From Cupriavidus necator A5-1 (lineage in GTDB: Bacteria; Pseudomonadota; Gammaproteobacteria; Burkholderiales; Burkholderiaceae): DNA of 64,000 nucleotides. The translations under genes were made by a program, and so were the position numbers. The stretch's first letter is position 1, and every line of letters starts with the position of its first letter. Positions 7,923 through 16,112 of this stretch are shown piece by piece. The notes below the pieces were generated by a model, which was not told where the DNA came from, did no database searches, and worked only from the letters and a program-made list of their open reading frames with translations. The DNA lies in assembly GCF_000744095.1 (NCBI RefSeq), contig NZ_JQLI01000008.1:744001-808000 (forward strand). Direction: 5' to 3'.

Positions 7923-8999
7923 ATGCAACGCATCGGCCTGAAACTTGCGGCGATCCCGGTCGCCTGCCTCGCCATCCTGCTCGCCGGCTGCGGCGGGGGC
8001 GGCGGCGATTCCGCGCCGGCCAGCAACGTCGTCCCGTCCGAAAGCGTGCCCGGCCCGGCTGGCGTCAACGGCAAGACCATCCTGTCCGGCGCCAATGCGC
8101 CGAGCGCCGATATCGGCACGGACGGCGACTTCTACCTCAATGTATCGACCTCGACACTGTACGGTCCCAAAGCCAACGGCGCCTGGCCCGCAGGCGTGGC
8201 GCTGATTGGGCCGCAGGGCATGGCCGGCGCGCCCGGGGCGACGCTGCTGCACGGTCCGGCGGACCCGACCGCGGCTGACGGCTCGGAAGGCAGCTTCTAC
8301 CTGAATACGACCACCAACACGCTGTTCGGGCCGAAGACCGGGGATAGCTGGCCGACCGGGATTTCCGTGGTCGGCCTGACCGGCCCGGTGGGCCCGGCCG
8401 GCCCCGCCGGTGCCGATGGCGCAACGGGTGCGCAGGGCCCGCAGGGAGAGAAAGGCGAGAAGGGGGACCAGGGCGACAGCGGCGCCCAGGGCCCTCAGGG
8501 TGAGAAGGGCGAAGAGGGCGAACAAGGCGAAACGGGGGCGCAGGGACCGCAAGGCGAGCAGGGCGAACCCGGCGCCGGCGCGATGATCTACACCGCCAAC
8601 TTCGCGGTATCGAAGGCCGCGGGCGGCAACGGCACCTATGTGATGAACGGCAGCGGGCTGGACCTGCAGAGCGCCGATCCCTATTTCGGCGCGGTGATGC
8701 CGGTGGGCTGCACCGGCGGCCTGACCATGACCGCCAGCCTGGCCGGGACGGTGCCGGACAGCGCGCTGTATGCGGTGGTGGCGTACCGCTTTGCCAGCGG
8801 CACAGCGCTGGAAACCCTGAGCCCGCTGGCCATCACCGACGGGTATGCATGCAAGCTCAGCGGCACCAGCCGGACCTGCGCGACGGCGGCCACGACCGCG
8901 GTGGCGGCCAATGACATCATCCAGGTCCAGGTCAGCGGCAACCGCCCATTCAACTGGGACGGCGGGCTGTACGTCAACCTGGCCTGCAAGAGCAACTGA
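7923..8999 (+). CDS. Collagen-like lipoprotein
   Basis: The 358-residue protein starts with a lipoprotein signal peptide ending in LAGC (Cys23) and a Gly run. Two similar modules of about 50 residues follow at roughly 50-99 and 105-152, each with a DG(D/S)FYLN strand and a TLYGPK or TLFGPK strand. Residues 151-219 form 23 uninterrupted Gly-X-Y triplets rich in GPQ, GEK and GAQ, the pattern of a bacterial collagen triple helix. The last 135 residues are a beta-rich domain with three or more Cys (VGCTGG, YACKL, NLACKSN). The architecture suggests a trimeric stalk anchored to the outer membrane that presents a C-terminal head. The binding target is unknown. Confidence 0.8.
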   Translation: MQRIGLKLAAIPVACLAILLAGCGGGGGDSAPASNVVPSESVPGPAGVNGKTILSGANAPSADIGTDGDFYLNVSTSTLYGPKANGAWPAGVALIGPQGMAGAPGATLLHGPADPTAADGSEGSFYLNTTTNTLFGPKTGDSWPTGISVVGLTGPVGPAGPAGADGATGAQGPQGEKGEKGDQGDSGAQGPQGEKGEEGEQGETGAQGPQGEQGEPGAGAMIYTANFAVSKAAGGNGTYVMNGSGLDLQSADPYFGAVMPVGCTGGLTMTASLAGTVPDSALYAVVAYRFASGTALETLSPLAITDGYACKLSGTSRTCATAATTAVAANDIIQVQVSGNRPFNWDGGLYVNLACKSN

Positions 9000-9260
9000 G
9001 GGCACGGGGACAGCGGCTTCGGCCGCCGTCCCGCCAGCCGACCACCCCGACACATTCCCTCTGCCAGGGCAGGCGGTGCAACCACGAACTGTCACGAGTC
9101 CACGAGCGCCGCAACGAGCCGCAACGCGCCGTAACAAGCCATTCGCCCGCCCTGGTTTTCCCACACGCCTTCCAGTGCTATTTTGGAGGGCGTCGTTTTT
9201 TGTCCTGCGCCAATTACCGGTCGCCCCCGCCCGCCCCCCGATCCGCCCAACCCTTTGCGC

Positions 9261-9761
9261 ATGGAAACCTCCGCCGCAGCACACTATTCCCTGGCCCTGC
9301 TATGCGCCGCCGTGCTGACCGTGGCGGTGGTCGGCATCCACTACGAGGCGCTGCGGCTGCTGTCGGGGCTGCATCCGCGGCGCTGGAGCGGGCGCGTGAA
9401 CATCGGCGTGCTGATCGTCTGCATCATCGTGGTCCACTGCCTGGAGGCGATGGTGTTCGCGCTGGGATTCTGGTTCGCCGACAACGTGCTGGGGCTCGGG
9501 TGGCTGGCCGGGTCGACCGCGCCGGGCATGCCCACCCGGCACGGCGAGCCGTCGCTGCTGGTCTATGCCTACTTTGCGCTGGAGACCTTCACCACGCAGA
9601 GCCTGGGCGATCTCTACCCGGTTGGCGCGACCCGGCTGATTGCCAGCATCGAGCCGCTGGTGGGCCTGATCCTGATCGGCTGGTCGGCCTCGTTCACCTA
9701 CGTGATGATGCGCCGCGACTGGCAGCTCGACGAGGAGGGCGAGCACCGCGGCGGGTACTAG
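9261..9761 (+). CDS. Small membrane protein with ion-channel-like pore segment
   Basis: This 166-residue membrane protein has hydrophobic segments near residues 9-30 and 48-72, a re-entrant segment and a final helix near 131-150. The segment ALETFTTQSLGDLYPVGATR resembles the pore helix and filter region of two-helix potassium channels of the Ion_trans_2 type (TTxGyGDxxP), but the filter is TTQSLGDLYP, so selectivity cannot be assumed. ATG at 9261 is the first start giving a normal membrane-protein N-terminus. No strong ribosome binding site is seen. The 26 codons upstream in frame are Pro/Arg-rich and probably not translated. No neighbour suggests a pathway. Confidence 0.6.
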   Translation: METSAAAHYSLALLCAAVLTVAVVGIHYEALRLLSGLHPRRWSGRVNIGVLIVCIIVVHCLEAMVFALGFWFADNVLGLGWLAGSTAPGMPTRHGEPSLLVYAYFALETFTTQSLGDLYPVGATRLIASIEPLVGLILIGWSASFTYVMMRRDWQLDEEGEHRGGY

Positions 9762-9919
9762 CAGGGGCCACGCAGCGGTGCGGGCGCGGCGGCGGCGCAA
9801 GTGCCCGAAATGCCGGTACTACCGGTACCACCAGCAATACCGCTAGTGCCAGACCGGCCGGGAACGATTAAGCTGGCAGCCTTGCCCCGGCCATCGGGCC
9901 ACAGACCAGAGGAGCCATC

Positions 9920-10270
9920 ATGCCGAGCCGCCAGCGAACCCTGATCCGCCTTGCCGCCATCGCCGCACTGGCCGTGGCCGGCGGCGCCTACGCGCAGAAG
10001 CCGGACGGCCAGGGTGCCGCCGCCGCCGCGATCAACGAGGCGGTGCAGGAAGGCACCACGCCGTACCGCCCCGATCCTGCCGCGACGCCGGGCAGCCTCC
10101 AGTCCGCCGAATGCCGCGAACTGGCCGCCCAGATCGCCACGGCGCCCAAGCGCGAATACCGGACCTCCGGGCAGGGCATCGAGACCGCGCAGGGGCGCAC
10201 GGTGCCCGAACTGGAACGCGAGCGGCCGCGCAAGACGCTGCAGCAGGCTTACCAGGAGAAGTGCCTGTAG
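9920..10270 (+). CDS. Hypothetical exported protein, 116 residues
   Basis: A signal peptide (RTLIRLAAIAALAVAGGAYA, cleaved before QKPDG) precedes a short Ala-rich, basic mature protein. Two Cys lie far apart, in SAECREL and at the C-terminal KCL, and could form a disulfide. The C-terminal third is highly charged (VPELERERPRKTLQQAYQEK). GAGGAG lies 5-6 bases before the ATG, so expression is likely. I do not recognise a domain. It stands alone, with a gap of about 300 bp before the next gene. Confidence 0.6.
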   Translation: MPSRQRTLIRLAAIAALAVAGGAYAQKPDGQGAAAAAINEAVQEGTTPYRPDPAATPGSLQSAECRELAAQIATAPKREYRTSGQGIETAQGRTVPELERERPRKTLQQAYQEKCL

Positions 10271-10476
10271 TAAGCCACTCCGGCGGGCGGCGGCTCACCG
10301 CCGTCGCCGCCTGGCCCGCGCCATCCCGCCACAAGCCGCTCCGGCAAAGCTTTTCCTCCCGTCCCCCGCCATTCCCGCGTGCCGTGCCTTGCACACTCCC
10401 GGCGCATGGTTGCCCCATGGCCGCGCGCCCGCGCGGGTGCGAGTCGCATCTTCACCGCGCCGGGGAGAAATACATA

Positions 10477-10503
10477 TGTTTCATGGTTATCCATGATGGA
10501 ACA
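10477..10503. promoter_or_regulatory. Palindrome upstream of the amino-acid-binding protein gene
   Basis: TGTTTCAT (10477-10484) and ATGGAACA (10496-10503) form a dyad with 7 of 8 positions paired and an 11-base spacer, which contains an inner TCATGG/CCATGA pair (10481-10496). It lies 71 bp before the ATG at 10575, in a gap of 304 bp with no gene. The RpiR regulator encoded just downstream is a candidate binder. This is inferred from position. Confidence 0.35.
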
Positions 10504-10574
10504 CTTGTTGCTCATTGGCTAGCATTCCCCTCGCAATGGCACATCGCGTGAACGCTACTCAAGGAGAGCCTGTA

Positions 10575-11531
10575 ATGAAAGCAGCAGAAGTCACTTGCCC
10601 GCGTAGTGGTTCCCGGAGCCGGCGGGCGTTGCTGGTACCGTTCGCCGCCGCCGCGGTGGCGCTTGGCGCGGGCGCCGCAAGCATTGCGCGCGCTGCCGAC
10701 GTCGCCGCCAGCCCCACGCTCGCCAAGGTCAAATCCTCGGGCACGATCGCCATCGGCCACCGCACCTCGTCGATCCCGTTCTCTTACTACGACGCCAACC
10801 AGAAGGTGATCGGCTTCTCGCAGGACATCTGCGACCGCGTGATCGATGCGGTGAAGCGGGAAACTGGCGTGCCGAACCTGCAGGTGCGCATGGTGCCGGT
10901 GACCTCGCAGAACCGGATCTCGCTGGTGCAGAACGGCACCGTGGACCTGGAATGCGGCGTCACCACCAACCTGAAGTCGCGCCAGCAGCAGGTGGCATTC
11001 TCGACCACCTTCTTTGTCGCCGGCACGCGGCTGCTGGTGAAGAAGGGCAGCCCGGTGCATGACTTCGGCGACCTGTCGGGCAAGGCGGTGGTGACCAATG
11101 CCGGCACTACCTCCGAGCGCATCCTGCGCCGGCTCAATGACGAGAAGCGCGCCAATATCACCATCCAGAGCGCCAAGGACTATGGCGAGTCGTTCCTGAT
11201 CCTTCAGTCGGGGCGGGTGGCGGCGTTCATGATGGACGACGTGCTGCTGTCGGGCGCGCGCACGCTGGCGCCGAACCCGGCGGAATGGACGGTGGTGGGC
11301 ACGCCGCAGTCGTTCGAGGCCTACGCGTTCATGATGCGCAAGGACGATCCGGGCTTCAAGCAGGTGGTCGATGGCGCCATCACCGGGCTGATCAGGAGCG
11401 GCGAGATCAACAAGCTCTACAGCAAGTGGTTCGCCGCGCCGGTGCCGCCCAAGCAGGTCAACTTCGAGCTGCCGATGACCGAGCCGCTGAAGAAGGCCTA
11501 CGCCAGTCCCAACGACGAAGCCTTCGAATAA
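10575..11531 (+). CDS. Amino-acid ABC transporter periplasmic binding protein
   Basis: The 318-residue protein has a long signal peptide cleaved near ARA-ADVA (residue 40). It then follows the SBP_bac_3 fold: a start LAKVKSSGTIAIGHRTSSIP, the hinge and ligand region SQNRISLVQNGTVDLECGVT, and FMMDDVLLSGA near the C-lobe. Closest relatives by pattern are the glutamate/aspartate binding proteins (GltI-type). It would capture an amino acid in the periplasm and deliver it to an ABC permease. No permease or ATPase gene is adjacent, so it must work with components encoded elsewhere. AAGGAG lies 8 bases before the ATG. The convergent RpiR gene downstream may control it. Confidence 0.85.
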   Translation: MKAAEVTCPRSGSRSRRALLVPFAAAAVALGAGAASIARAADVAASPTLAKVKSSGTIAIGHRTSSIPFSYYDANQKVIGFSQDICDRVIDAVKRETGVPNLQVRMVPVTSQNRISLVQNGTVDLECGVTTNLKSRQQQVAFSTTFFVAGTRLLVKKGSPVHDFGDLSGKAVVTNAGTTSERILRRLNDEKRANITIQSAKDYGESFLILQSGRVAAFMMDDVLLSGARTLAPNPAEWTVVGTPQSFEAYAFMMRKDDPGFKQVVDGAITGLIRSGEINKLYSKWFAAPVPPKQVNFELPMTEPLKKAYASPNDEAFE

Positions 11532-11547
11532 TCGCGCTCAGCCGAAC

Positions 11548-12456
11548 TCAGCCGCGCCCGGCCGGCACGTAGGCGCCGGTGCGGTGCAGCTCGCCCTCGG
11601 CCTGCTCCAGCGCGCGGATCGCGCCCTTGCCCTTGCGGGCCAGCAGCTGTTCGACCAGGGCCTCGACCACGGCGACGCCGGCCGTGATCGACGGGAAGAA
11701 TGACGGGCTCTCGACCGAGAACAGCAGCGTGCAGTCCGCCGCCAGCGCGATCGGCGCCACCGTGCTGTCGGTGAGCGCGATCACCTTGCAGCCGCACTCG
11801 CGCGCGGCCGCGGCCACGCGGATGCTTTCCTGCGAGTAGGGGGCGAAGCTGACCACCAGCACCGCATCCTTGGGCGCGAGGCCGCGCAGCTCCATCTCCA
11901 GCGTGCCGGCCTCGGCGCGGATCAGGTGCACCGTGCTGCGGAACAGCCGGTAGACGTAGTGGAAGGTGAACGCGATCGGGAAGCACGCGCGAAAGCCCGC
12001 CACATGCACGCACGGCGCCTGCGACAGCAGTTCCGCCGCATGCTGCAGCGTCTGGTCGTTGTTGGCGGCGATCATGTCCAGGTTGTGGTGCTGCGCGTCC
12101 AGCACTTCGCCCAGCATGCGGCTGGCGCTGCTTTCGCGCACCACCTTGCGCGCGCGGCGCGCGTACAGCTGGCTGCCGCCGCGCAGCGCATCGACGAACA
12201 GCTCGCGCAGCCCCTGCCAGCCCTCGAAGCCCAGATGCTGCGACAGCCGCACCAGCGTGGCTGGCTGTACCCCCGCGCTGGCCGCGATCTTGCGCATCGA
12301 CAGCACCGGCACCTCCTGCGGATGGTCGAGCAAGTAGCGCGCGCCGCTCTGGAACTGCGTGCTGAGCGCGGGGAAGCTGCTGCGCAACAGTGCGAGCAGC
12401 GCCTCCAGGTCCTGCGGCGGCGCTTGTGGCGGCTGAGTGGGGTGGTCGGACGGCAT
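11548..12456 (-). CDS. RpiR/MurR family transcriptional regulator
   Basis: The 302-residue protein has an N-terminal HTH_6 domain (helix-turn-helix at about 52-78, MRKIAASAGVQPATLVRLSQ) and a C-terminal SIS sugar-isomerase-type domain from about 125 to 265. SIS domains in this family usually bind phosphosugars, but many relatives control amino-acid or amine uptake genes. GGAG lies 6 bases before the ATG. The gene converges on the amino-acid-binding protein gene with a 16-bp gap, and no sugar genes are near. A link to amino-acid uptake is therefore plausible but unproven. Confidence 0.85.
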   Translation of the reverse strand: MPSDHPTQPPQAPPQDLEALLALLRSSFPALSTQFQSGARYLLDHPQEVPVLSMRKIAASAGVQPATLVRLSQHLGFEGWQGLRELFVDALRGGSQLYARRARKVVRESSASRMLGEVLDAQHHNLDMIAANNDQTLQHAAELLSQAPCVHVAGFRACFPIAFTFHYVYRLFRSTVHLIRAEAGTLEMELRGLAPKDAVLVVSFAPYSQESIRVAAAARECGCKVIALTDSTVAPIALAADCTLLFSVESPSFFPSITAGVAVVEALVEQLLARKGKGAIRALEQAEGELHRTGAYVPAGRG

Positions 12457-12664
12457 GGGTACTCCGGATTCGGTGTTGTAACGATTGTTGCACAGGTGCG
12501 CCCCAAGGCGCGCTTGCCGGCCCGCTGCCGGTTGATTTCCGCTTGATGTCCAACTGGCGTCCGGTTAACGTCTGCCGCCGCCCAAAGCTGTATGCCCTGC
12601 CATGCGCGCACCCCCCCTTTTTGTGGGATTGCCGCAACGCTGCTGCGCCGCAATCAGAAATTTC

Positions 12665-12693
12665 TTCACCCTTCAAAAGTCGTGACTTACACT
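12665..12693 (+). promoter_or_regulatory. Possible promoter of the minor-pilin operon
   Basis: TTCACC (12665-12670) and TACACT (12688-12693) are spaced 17 bases apart and each match the sigma-70 consensus at 4 of 6 positions. The site lies in the 419-bp gap between the divergent RpiR and pilE-like genes, where I see no other gene. Confidence 0.25.
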
Positions 12694-12875
12694 GCCCGCC
12701 ATAACCTCCGGAAATGGGTCGTCCGGGACATAATGAGTATCGGAGCGCGAGCATGGGACATAGAAGCCCTGCAGTGCGACACGGCGGGATGGTCAACCTG
12801 CCGTTTCGGGTCAAGGGTCAAATCACGTCCGGGGGCGGGAGCCGGGTCAGGTTCCGCACCAGGGGTGCCATCGAG

Positions 12876-13316
12876 ATGGCACAGGGGGCCGGCGGCATGC
12901 CATGCCGCGGCAGGCCCGCGCGCGGCTTCACGCTGATCGAGTTGATGATCACCGTGGCGGTCATCGCCATCCTCGCCGCCGTCGCCATTCCCAACTACAG
13001 CCGTTACGTCGTGCGCTCGAACCGCGCCGCGATCGAGTCCTTCATGCTCGAAGTCTCGGGCGCGCAGGAGCGTTTCCTGGTCGACAACCGCGCCTATGCC
13101 GCCAACCTCGGCGCGCTCGGAATGGCCGTGCCGGCCGGGCTGGCGGGACGCTACCAGGTCACCGTAGCGCCCACCGTGGCGCCGCCGCCCGGCTACACCA
13201 TCGTGGCCACGCCGCTGGGCAGCCAGCTCAGCGGCGACACCGACTGCGGCACGCTGACGCTGACCAGTGCCGGCGCCAAGACCGCGTCGGGCGCCGCCAC
13301 CAACTGCTGGAACTGA
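12876..13316 (+). CDS. pilE: Type IV pilin-like protein (PilE family)
   Basis: A prepilin leader ends in ARG before FTLIELMITVAVIAILAAVA, so PilD-type cleavage falls between Gly and Phe, with Glu at mature position 5. The globular part is about 115 residues and has a C-terminal disulfide pair (DTDCGTLTL and TNCWN), as in minor pilins of the PilE type. The start is uncertain. ATG at 12876 gives a 17-residue leader and ATG at 12897 gives one of 10 residues. The frame also remains open further upstream. It is the first gene of an operon with fimT, pilV, pilW, pilX and pilY1, whose products prime pilus assembly at the inner membrane. Confidence 0.8.
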   Translation: MAQGAGGMPCRGRPARGFTLIELMITVAVIAILAAVAIPNYSRYVVRSNRAAIESFMLEVSGAQERFLVDNRAYAANLGALGMAVPAGLAGRYQVTVAPTVAPPPGYTIVATPLGSQLSGDTDCGTLTLTSAGAKTASGAATNCWN

Positions 13317-13318
13317 CC

Positions 13319-13813
13319 ATGCGGCGCGCCACTTCACTGATGCGGCCGCCGCAGCGCACGGACACGCGCGGCTTCACCCTGATCGAACTGCTGTGCGCGC
13401 TGAGCGTGCTGGCGATCCTCGCGGTCGCGGCGGCGCCGTCGTTCGCGTCGCTGGTGGCGGGCCAGCGCGTGCGCGGCGCCTCGCTGGACCTGGCGTCCGC
13501 GCTGGTGCTGGCGCGCAGCGAAGCGGTCAAGCGCAACGCCACCGTCAGCCTGGCCGCCACCGGCGCCGCGTGGACCGCCGGCTGGGCGGTCATCGCCGGC
13601 GCCGACACGGTGCGCACCTTCGGGCCCTACAGCGGCCTGACCATCACCCCCAGCGCCGCCGGGGCGCTCGCCATCGGCAACGACGGCCGGCTTACCGGCG
13701 CGGCGATGACCTTCGAGGTCGCGCCCAGCGGCGATACCTCCGCCAACTCGCGCGTCTGCGTGCAGGTCAGCGAGACCGGCCGCGTCGCCTCGGCCACGGG
13801 AGCCTGCACATGA
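13319..13813 (+). CDS. fimT: Minor pseudopilin FimT/FimU (GspH-like)
   Basis: This 164-residue prepilin has the leader end DTRG before FTLIELLCALSVLAILAVAA. A GspH-type domain follows, including the hallmark helix LASALVLARSEAVKRNATVS and a beta-strand rich in small residues. The C-terminus has a Cys pair (RVCVQVS and GACT). FimT and FimU are minor pilins that help start type IV pilus fibres and can bind DNA during competence in some species. The ATG lies two bases after the pilE-like stop, and the gene's own stop overlaps the pilV start. Confidence 0.85.
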   Translation: MRRATSLMRPPQRTDTRGFTLIELLCALSVLAILAVAAAPSFASLVAGQRVRGASLDLASALVLARSEAVKRNATVSLAATGAAWTAGWAVIAGADTVRTFGPYSGLTITPSAAGALAIGNDGRLTGAAMTFEVAPSGDTSANSRVCVQVSETGRVASATGACT

Positions 13814-14430
13814 CGCACAGAACCTCGCGGCTGCGGCCGAGTCTGCCTGTCCGCCGGGAGCAGGGCGGCTTCCTGCTGATCGAGGTGCTGGTGGCGGTGG
13901 TGATCCTGCTGGTCGCGCTGCTCGGCACGGCCGGGCTGGTGACGCGCTCTGGCCAGACCGAGATGGAGTCCTACCAGCGCGTGCAGGCACTGGCGCTGCT
14001 GCAGGACATGGCGGCGCGCATCAACGCCAACCGCCAGGTCGCCACCTGCTACGCCAACGGTGCCAACGGCGTGCTGCTGGGCACCACCGCGGCGCCGCCC
14101 GCGGCCTGCGTGCAAGGCACGGCGGCGCAGCAGGCCACCGCCAATGCCGACCTGTTGGCCTGGAACACTGCGCTGCTGGGCAGCGCCGAGCTGCGTACGG
14201 ACGCCAGCGGCGGCGCCGCACAGCCGGTGGGTGCGATGATCGGTGCGCGCGGCTGCATCGAGACCGTCGACGCCGTCAACCAGGTCTATCGCGTCACCGT
14301 CGCCTGGCAGGGCCTGGCCACCACCGGCGCGCCCGCGCTCGGCTGCGGCAAGGACCAGTACGGCAACGATGCCTATCGCCGCGCGGTCAGCACGCAGATC
14401 CGCATCGGTACACTGGGGACCGTGTCATGA
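13810..14430 (+). CDS. pilV: Type IV pilus minor pilin PilV
   Basis: The 206-residue protein has the leader end EQGG before FLLIEVLVAVVILLVALLGT, the usual PilV variant of the prepilin motif with Glu at position 5. The region LLQDMAARINANRQVATCYA is typical of PilV. Three later Cys (AACVQG, RGCIETV, LGCGKDQ) could form disulfides in the globular head. Its start overlaps the fimT stop (ATGA), which implies translational coupling, and its stop overlaps the pilW start in the same way. PilV joins the priming complex with PilW and PilX. Confidence 0.88.
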   Translation: MTHRTSRLRPSLPVRREQGGFLLIEVLVAVVILLVALLGTAGLVTRSGQTEMESYQRVQALALLQDMAARINANRQVATCYANGANGVLLGTTAAPPAACVQGTAAQQATANADLLAWNTALLGSAELRTDASGGAAQPVGAMIGARGCIETVDAVNQVYRVTVAWQGLATTGAPALGCGKDQYGNDAYRRAVSTQIRIGTLGTVS

Positions 14431-15473
14431 GCACCCTGCGCATCGCCAACGGCCGCCTGCGGCGGCGCCAGCGCGGCGTCTCGCTGGTCGAGCTGATGAT
14501 CGGCATCACCATCGGCCTGATGCTGCTGACCGCGCTGGCCAGCCTGTACTATGCCAACAGCCTGTCGCGCACCGAGTTCGTCAAGTCGGCCGAGCAGGTG
14601 GAGAACGGCCGCTACGCGTTGGACCAGATCCGGCGCGAGGTGGAGCTGGCGGGTTTCTTCGGCGCCGGCAGCATCGCGCGCGGCGCCACCGTGGCCGGGC
14701 CCGCGCTGTGCGCGGCAGACCCGGCGGCGCTGGGTTTCTCCGCGGCGGGCTCGACCGTGCCGCTGGCACTGGCGGGCTACGGTCCCGGCGTGGCGGCGCC
14801 ATGTCTGCCTGACCTGGCGGCTACCTCCGAGGTGCTGGTGGTGCGGCGCGTATCGACCACGCCGGTGGCCGCGCCCACGCCGGGCGTGCCTTACCTGCAG
14901 GTCTCGGCCTGCCCGCAGGACACCGATTCCTTTGCCTTCGCCGCCAGCGCCGCGGCGGCCTTCGGCCTGCGCACCAAGGCCTGCGATCCCGCCCAGCCGG
15001 CCGCGCTGCGCCAGGCCGTGGTGCGCGTTTTCTACCTGGCGGCCTGCGACCGCTGCAGCAACGGCGGCGATGGCATCCCCACGCTGAAGATGGCCGAGTT
15101 GGTGGCCGGCGCGTTCCAGTCGCGCTCGGTCGCGCAGGGCGTGCAGGACATGCACCTGCAGTACGGCGTTGACCTGGACAGCAACGGCTCGGCTGACTGC
15201 TACGTGGCCGACCCCGGCGCCAACAACGCCGCCGCCTGCGCCACCGTGCCGGGCTACGACTGGACCAACGCGCTCGCCAACTGGCGCAACGTCACCACCG
15301 TACGCGTGAACCTGCTGGCGCGCACGCTGAAGCCGTCGGGCGGCCAGTCCGACAACCGCACCTACGACCTGGGCCGCGCCGCCGCCAGCGGCCCGTTCAA
15401 TGACGGTTTCAAGCGTCATGTGTACGCCCAGGTGGCGCGGCTGGTCAACGTGGCCGGGCTGCGCGAGCAATGA
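14427..15473 (+). CDS. pilW: Type IV pilus minor pilin PilW
   Basis: The 348-residue protein has the leader end RQRG before VSLVELMIGITIGLMLLTAL. It is larger than the other minor pilins, as expected for PilW. The segment EQVENGRYALDQIRREVELA is the conserved helix after the membrane stretch. Several Cys are present, including CDRCSNG. The C-terminal part FKRHVYAQVARLVNVAGLRE is typical for the family. The start overlaps pilV and the stop overlaps the next ATG, both as ATGA. Confidence 0.88.
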   Translation: MSTLRIANGRLRRRQRGVSLVELMIGITIGLMLLTALASLYYANSLSRTEFVKSAEQVENGRYALDQIRREVELAGFFGAGSIARGATVAGPALCAADPAALGFSAAGSTVPLALAGYGPGVAAPCLPDLAATSEVLVVRRVSTTPVAAPTPGVPYLQVSACPQDTDSFAFAASAAAAFGLRTKACDPAQPAALRQAVVRVFYLAACDRCSNGGDGIPTLKMAELVAGAFQSRSVAQGVQDMHLQYGVDLDSNGSADCYVADPGANNAAACATVPGYDWTNALANWRNVTTVRVNLLARTLKPSGGQSDNRTYDLGRAAASGPFNDGFKRHVYAQVARLVNVAGLREQ

Positions 15474-16063
15474 CCTCATCCCGCAAAGAGCAAGCAATGA
15501 TCAAGCTATCGGGTCGCCAACCGCAGGGCCGGCCACTGCGCCGCAGGCAGGACGGGGTCACGCTGGTGGTGACGCTGGTGTTCATGGTCCTGTTCCTGCT
15601 GATCGCCGTGGCCATGGTCAATTCCGGGCTGGTCAACGTGAAGGTGGCCGCCAACCAGCAGCACACCGCCGAAGCGCGCGACGTGGCGCAGCAGGCGATC
15701 GAGCAGGTGATCAGCAACGATTTCACCAAGGCGCCGGCGGCGGTGGCGGTGCCGGTGGACGTCAGCGGCGACGGCAAGGCGGACTACGTGGCACAGGTGG
15801 CGCAGCCGGAGTGCGTGACAAGCAAGCCGATGAAGAATGTCGAGCTTGACCTGAGCGATGCCGACGACGTGTCCTGCCTGATCGGCAGCGGCGTGCAGAA
15901 CACCGGGATCGTGACTGCAGGCAATAACGGCGGCAATTCGCTGTGTAATGCGACGCAATGGGATGTGGCGGCCACGGTCAACGATGCCGCCAATACCGGC
16001 ACCGTTGCCACCGTGCACCAGGGGGTGGCGGTGCGCATGCCTACCGGTTCGGCCTGTCCGTGA
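15470..16063 (+). CDS. pilX: Type IV pilus assembly protein PilX
   Basis: The protein has a basic N-terminus, then a long hydrophobic segment GVTLVVTLVFMVLFLLIAVA, without the Glu5 of classical prepilins, which is normal for PilX. A helical region follows (AEARDVAQQAIEQVISNDF), then a Cys-containing head. Two starts are possible. ATG at 15470 overlaps the pilW stop as in the two upstream joints, and ATG at 15497 has AAAGAG 6 bases before it. I list the first because the coupling pattern is consistent. PilX works with PilY1 at the pilus tip, and pilY1 is the next gene. Confidence 0.8.
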   Translation: MTSSRKEQAMIKLSGRQPQGRPLRRRQDGVTLVVTLVFMVLFLLIAVAMVNSGLVNVKVAANQQHTAEARDVAQQAIEQVISNDFTKAPAAVAVPVDVSGDGKADYVAQVAQPECVTSKPMKNVELDLSDADDVSCLIGSGVQNTGIVTAGNNGGNSLCNATQWDVAATVNDAANTGTVATVHQGVAVRMPTGSACP

Positions 16064-16112
16064 CCGCGCAGGACACTACGACCTTTTCACTATCGATCGG
16101 ACGGGAACCAGC

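Noticed and set aside
8389-8575. GC-rich short tandem repeats as a possible CRISPR or satellite
   Set aside because: The 9-bp periodicity is explained by Gly-X-Y codons of the collagen-like gene. There are no spacers.
10505-10525. TTGTTG and TAGCAT as a promoter for the amino-acid-binding protein gene
   Set aside because: The spacing between the boxes is only 9 bases, too short for sigma-70.
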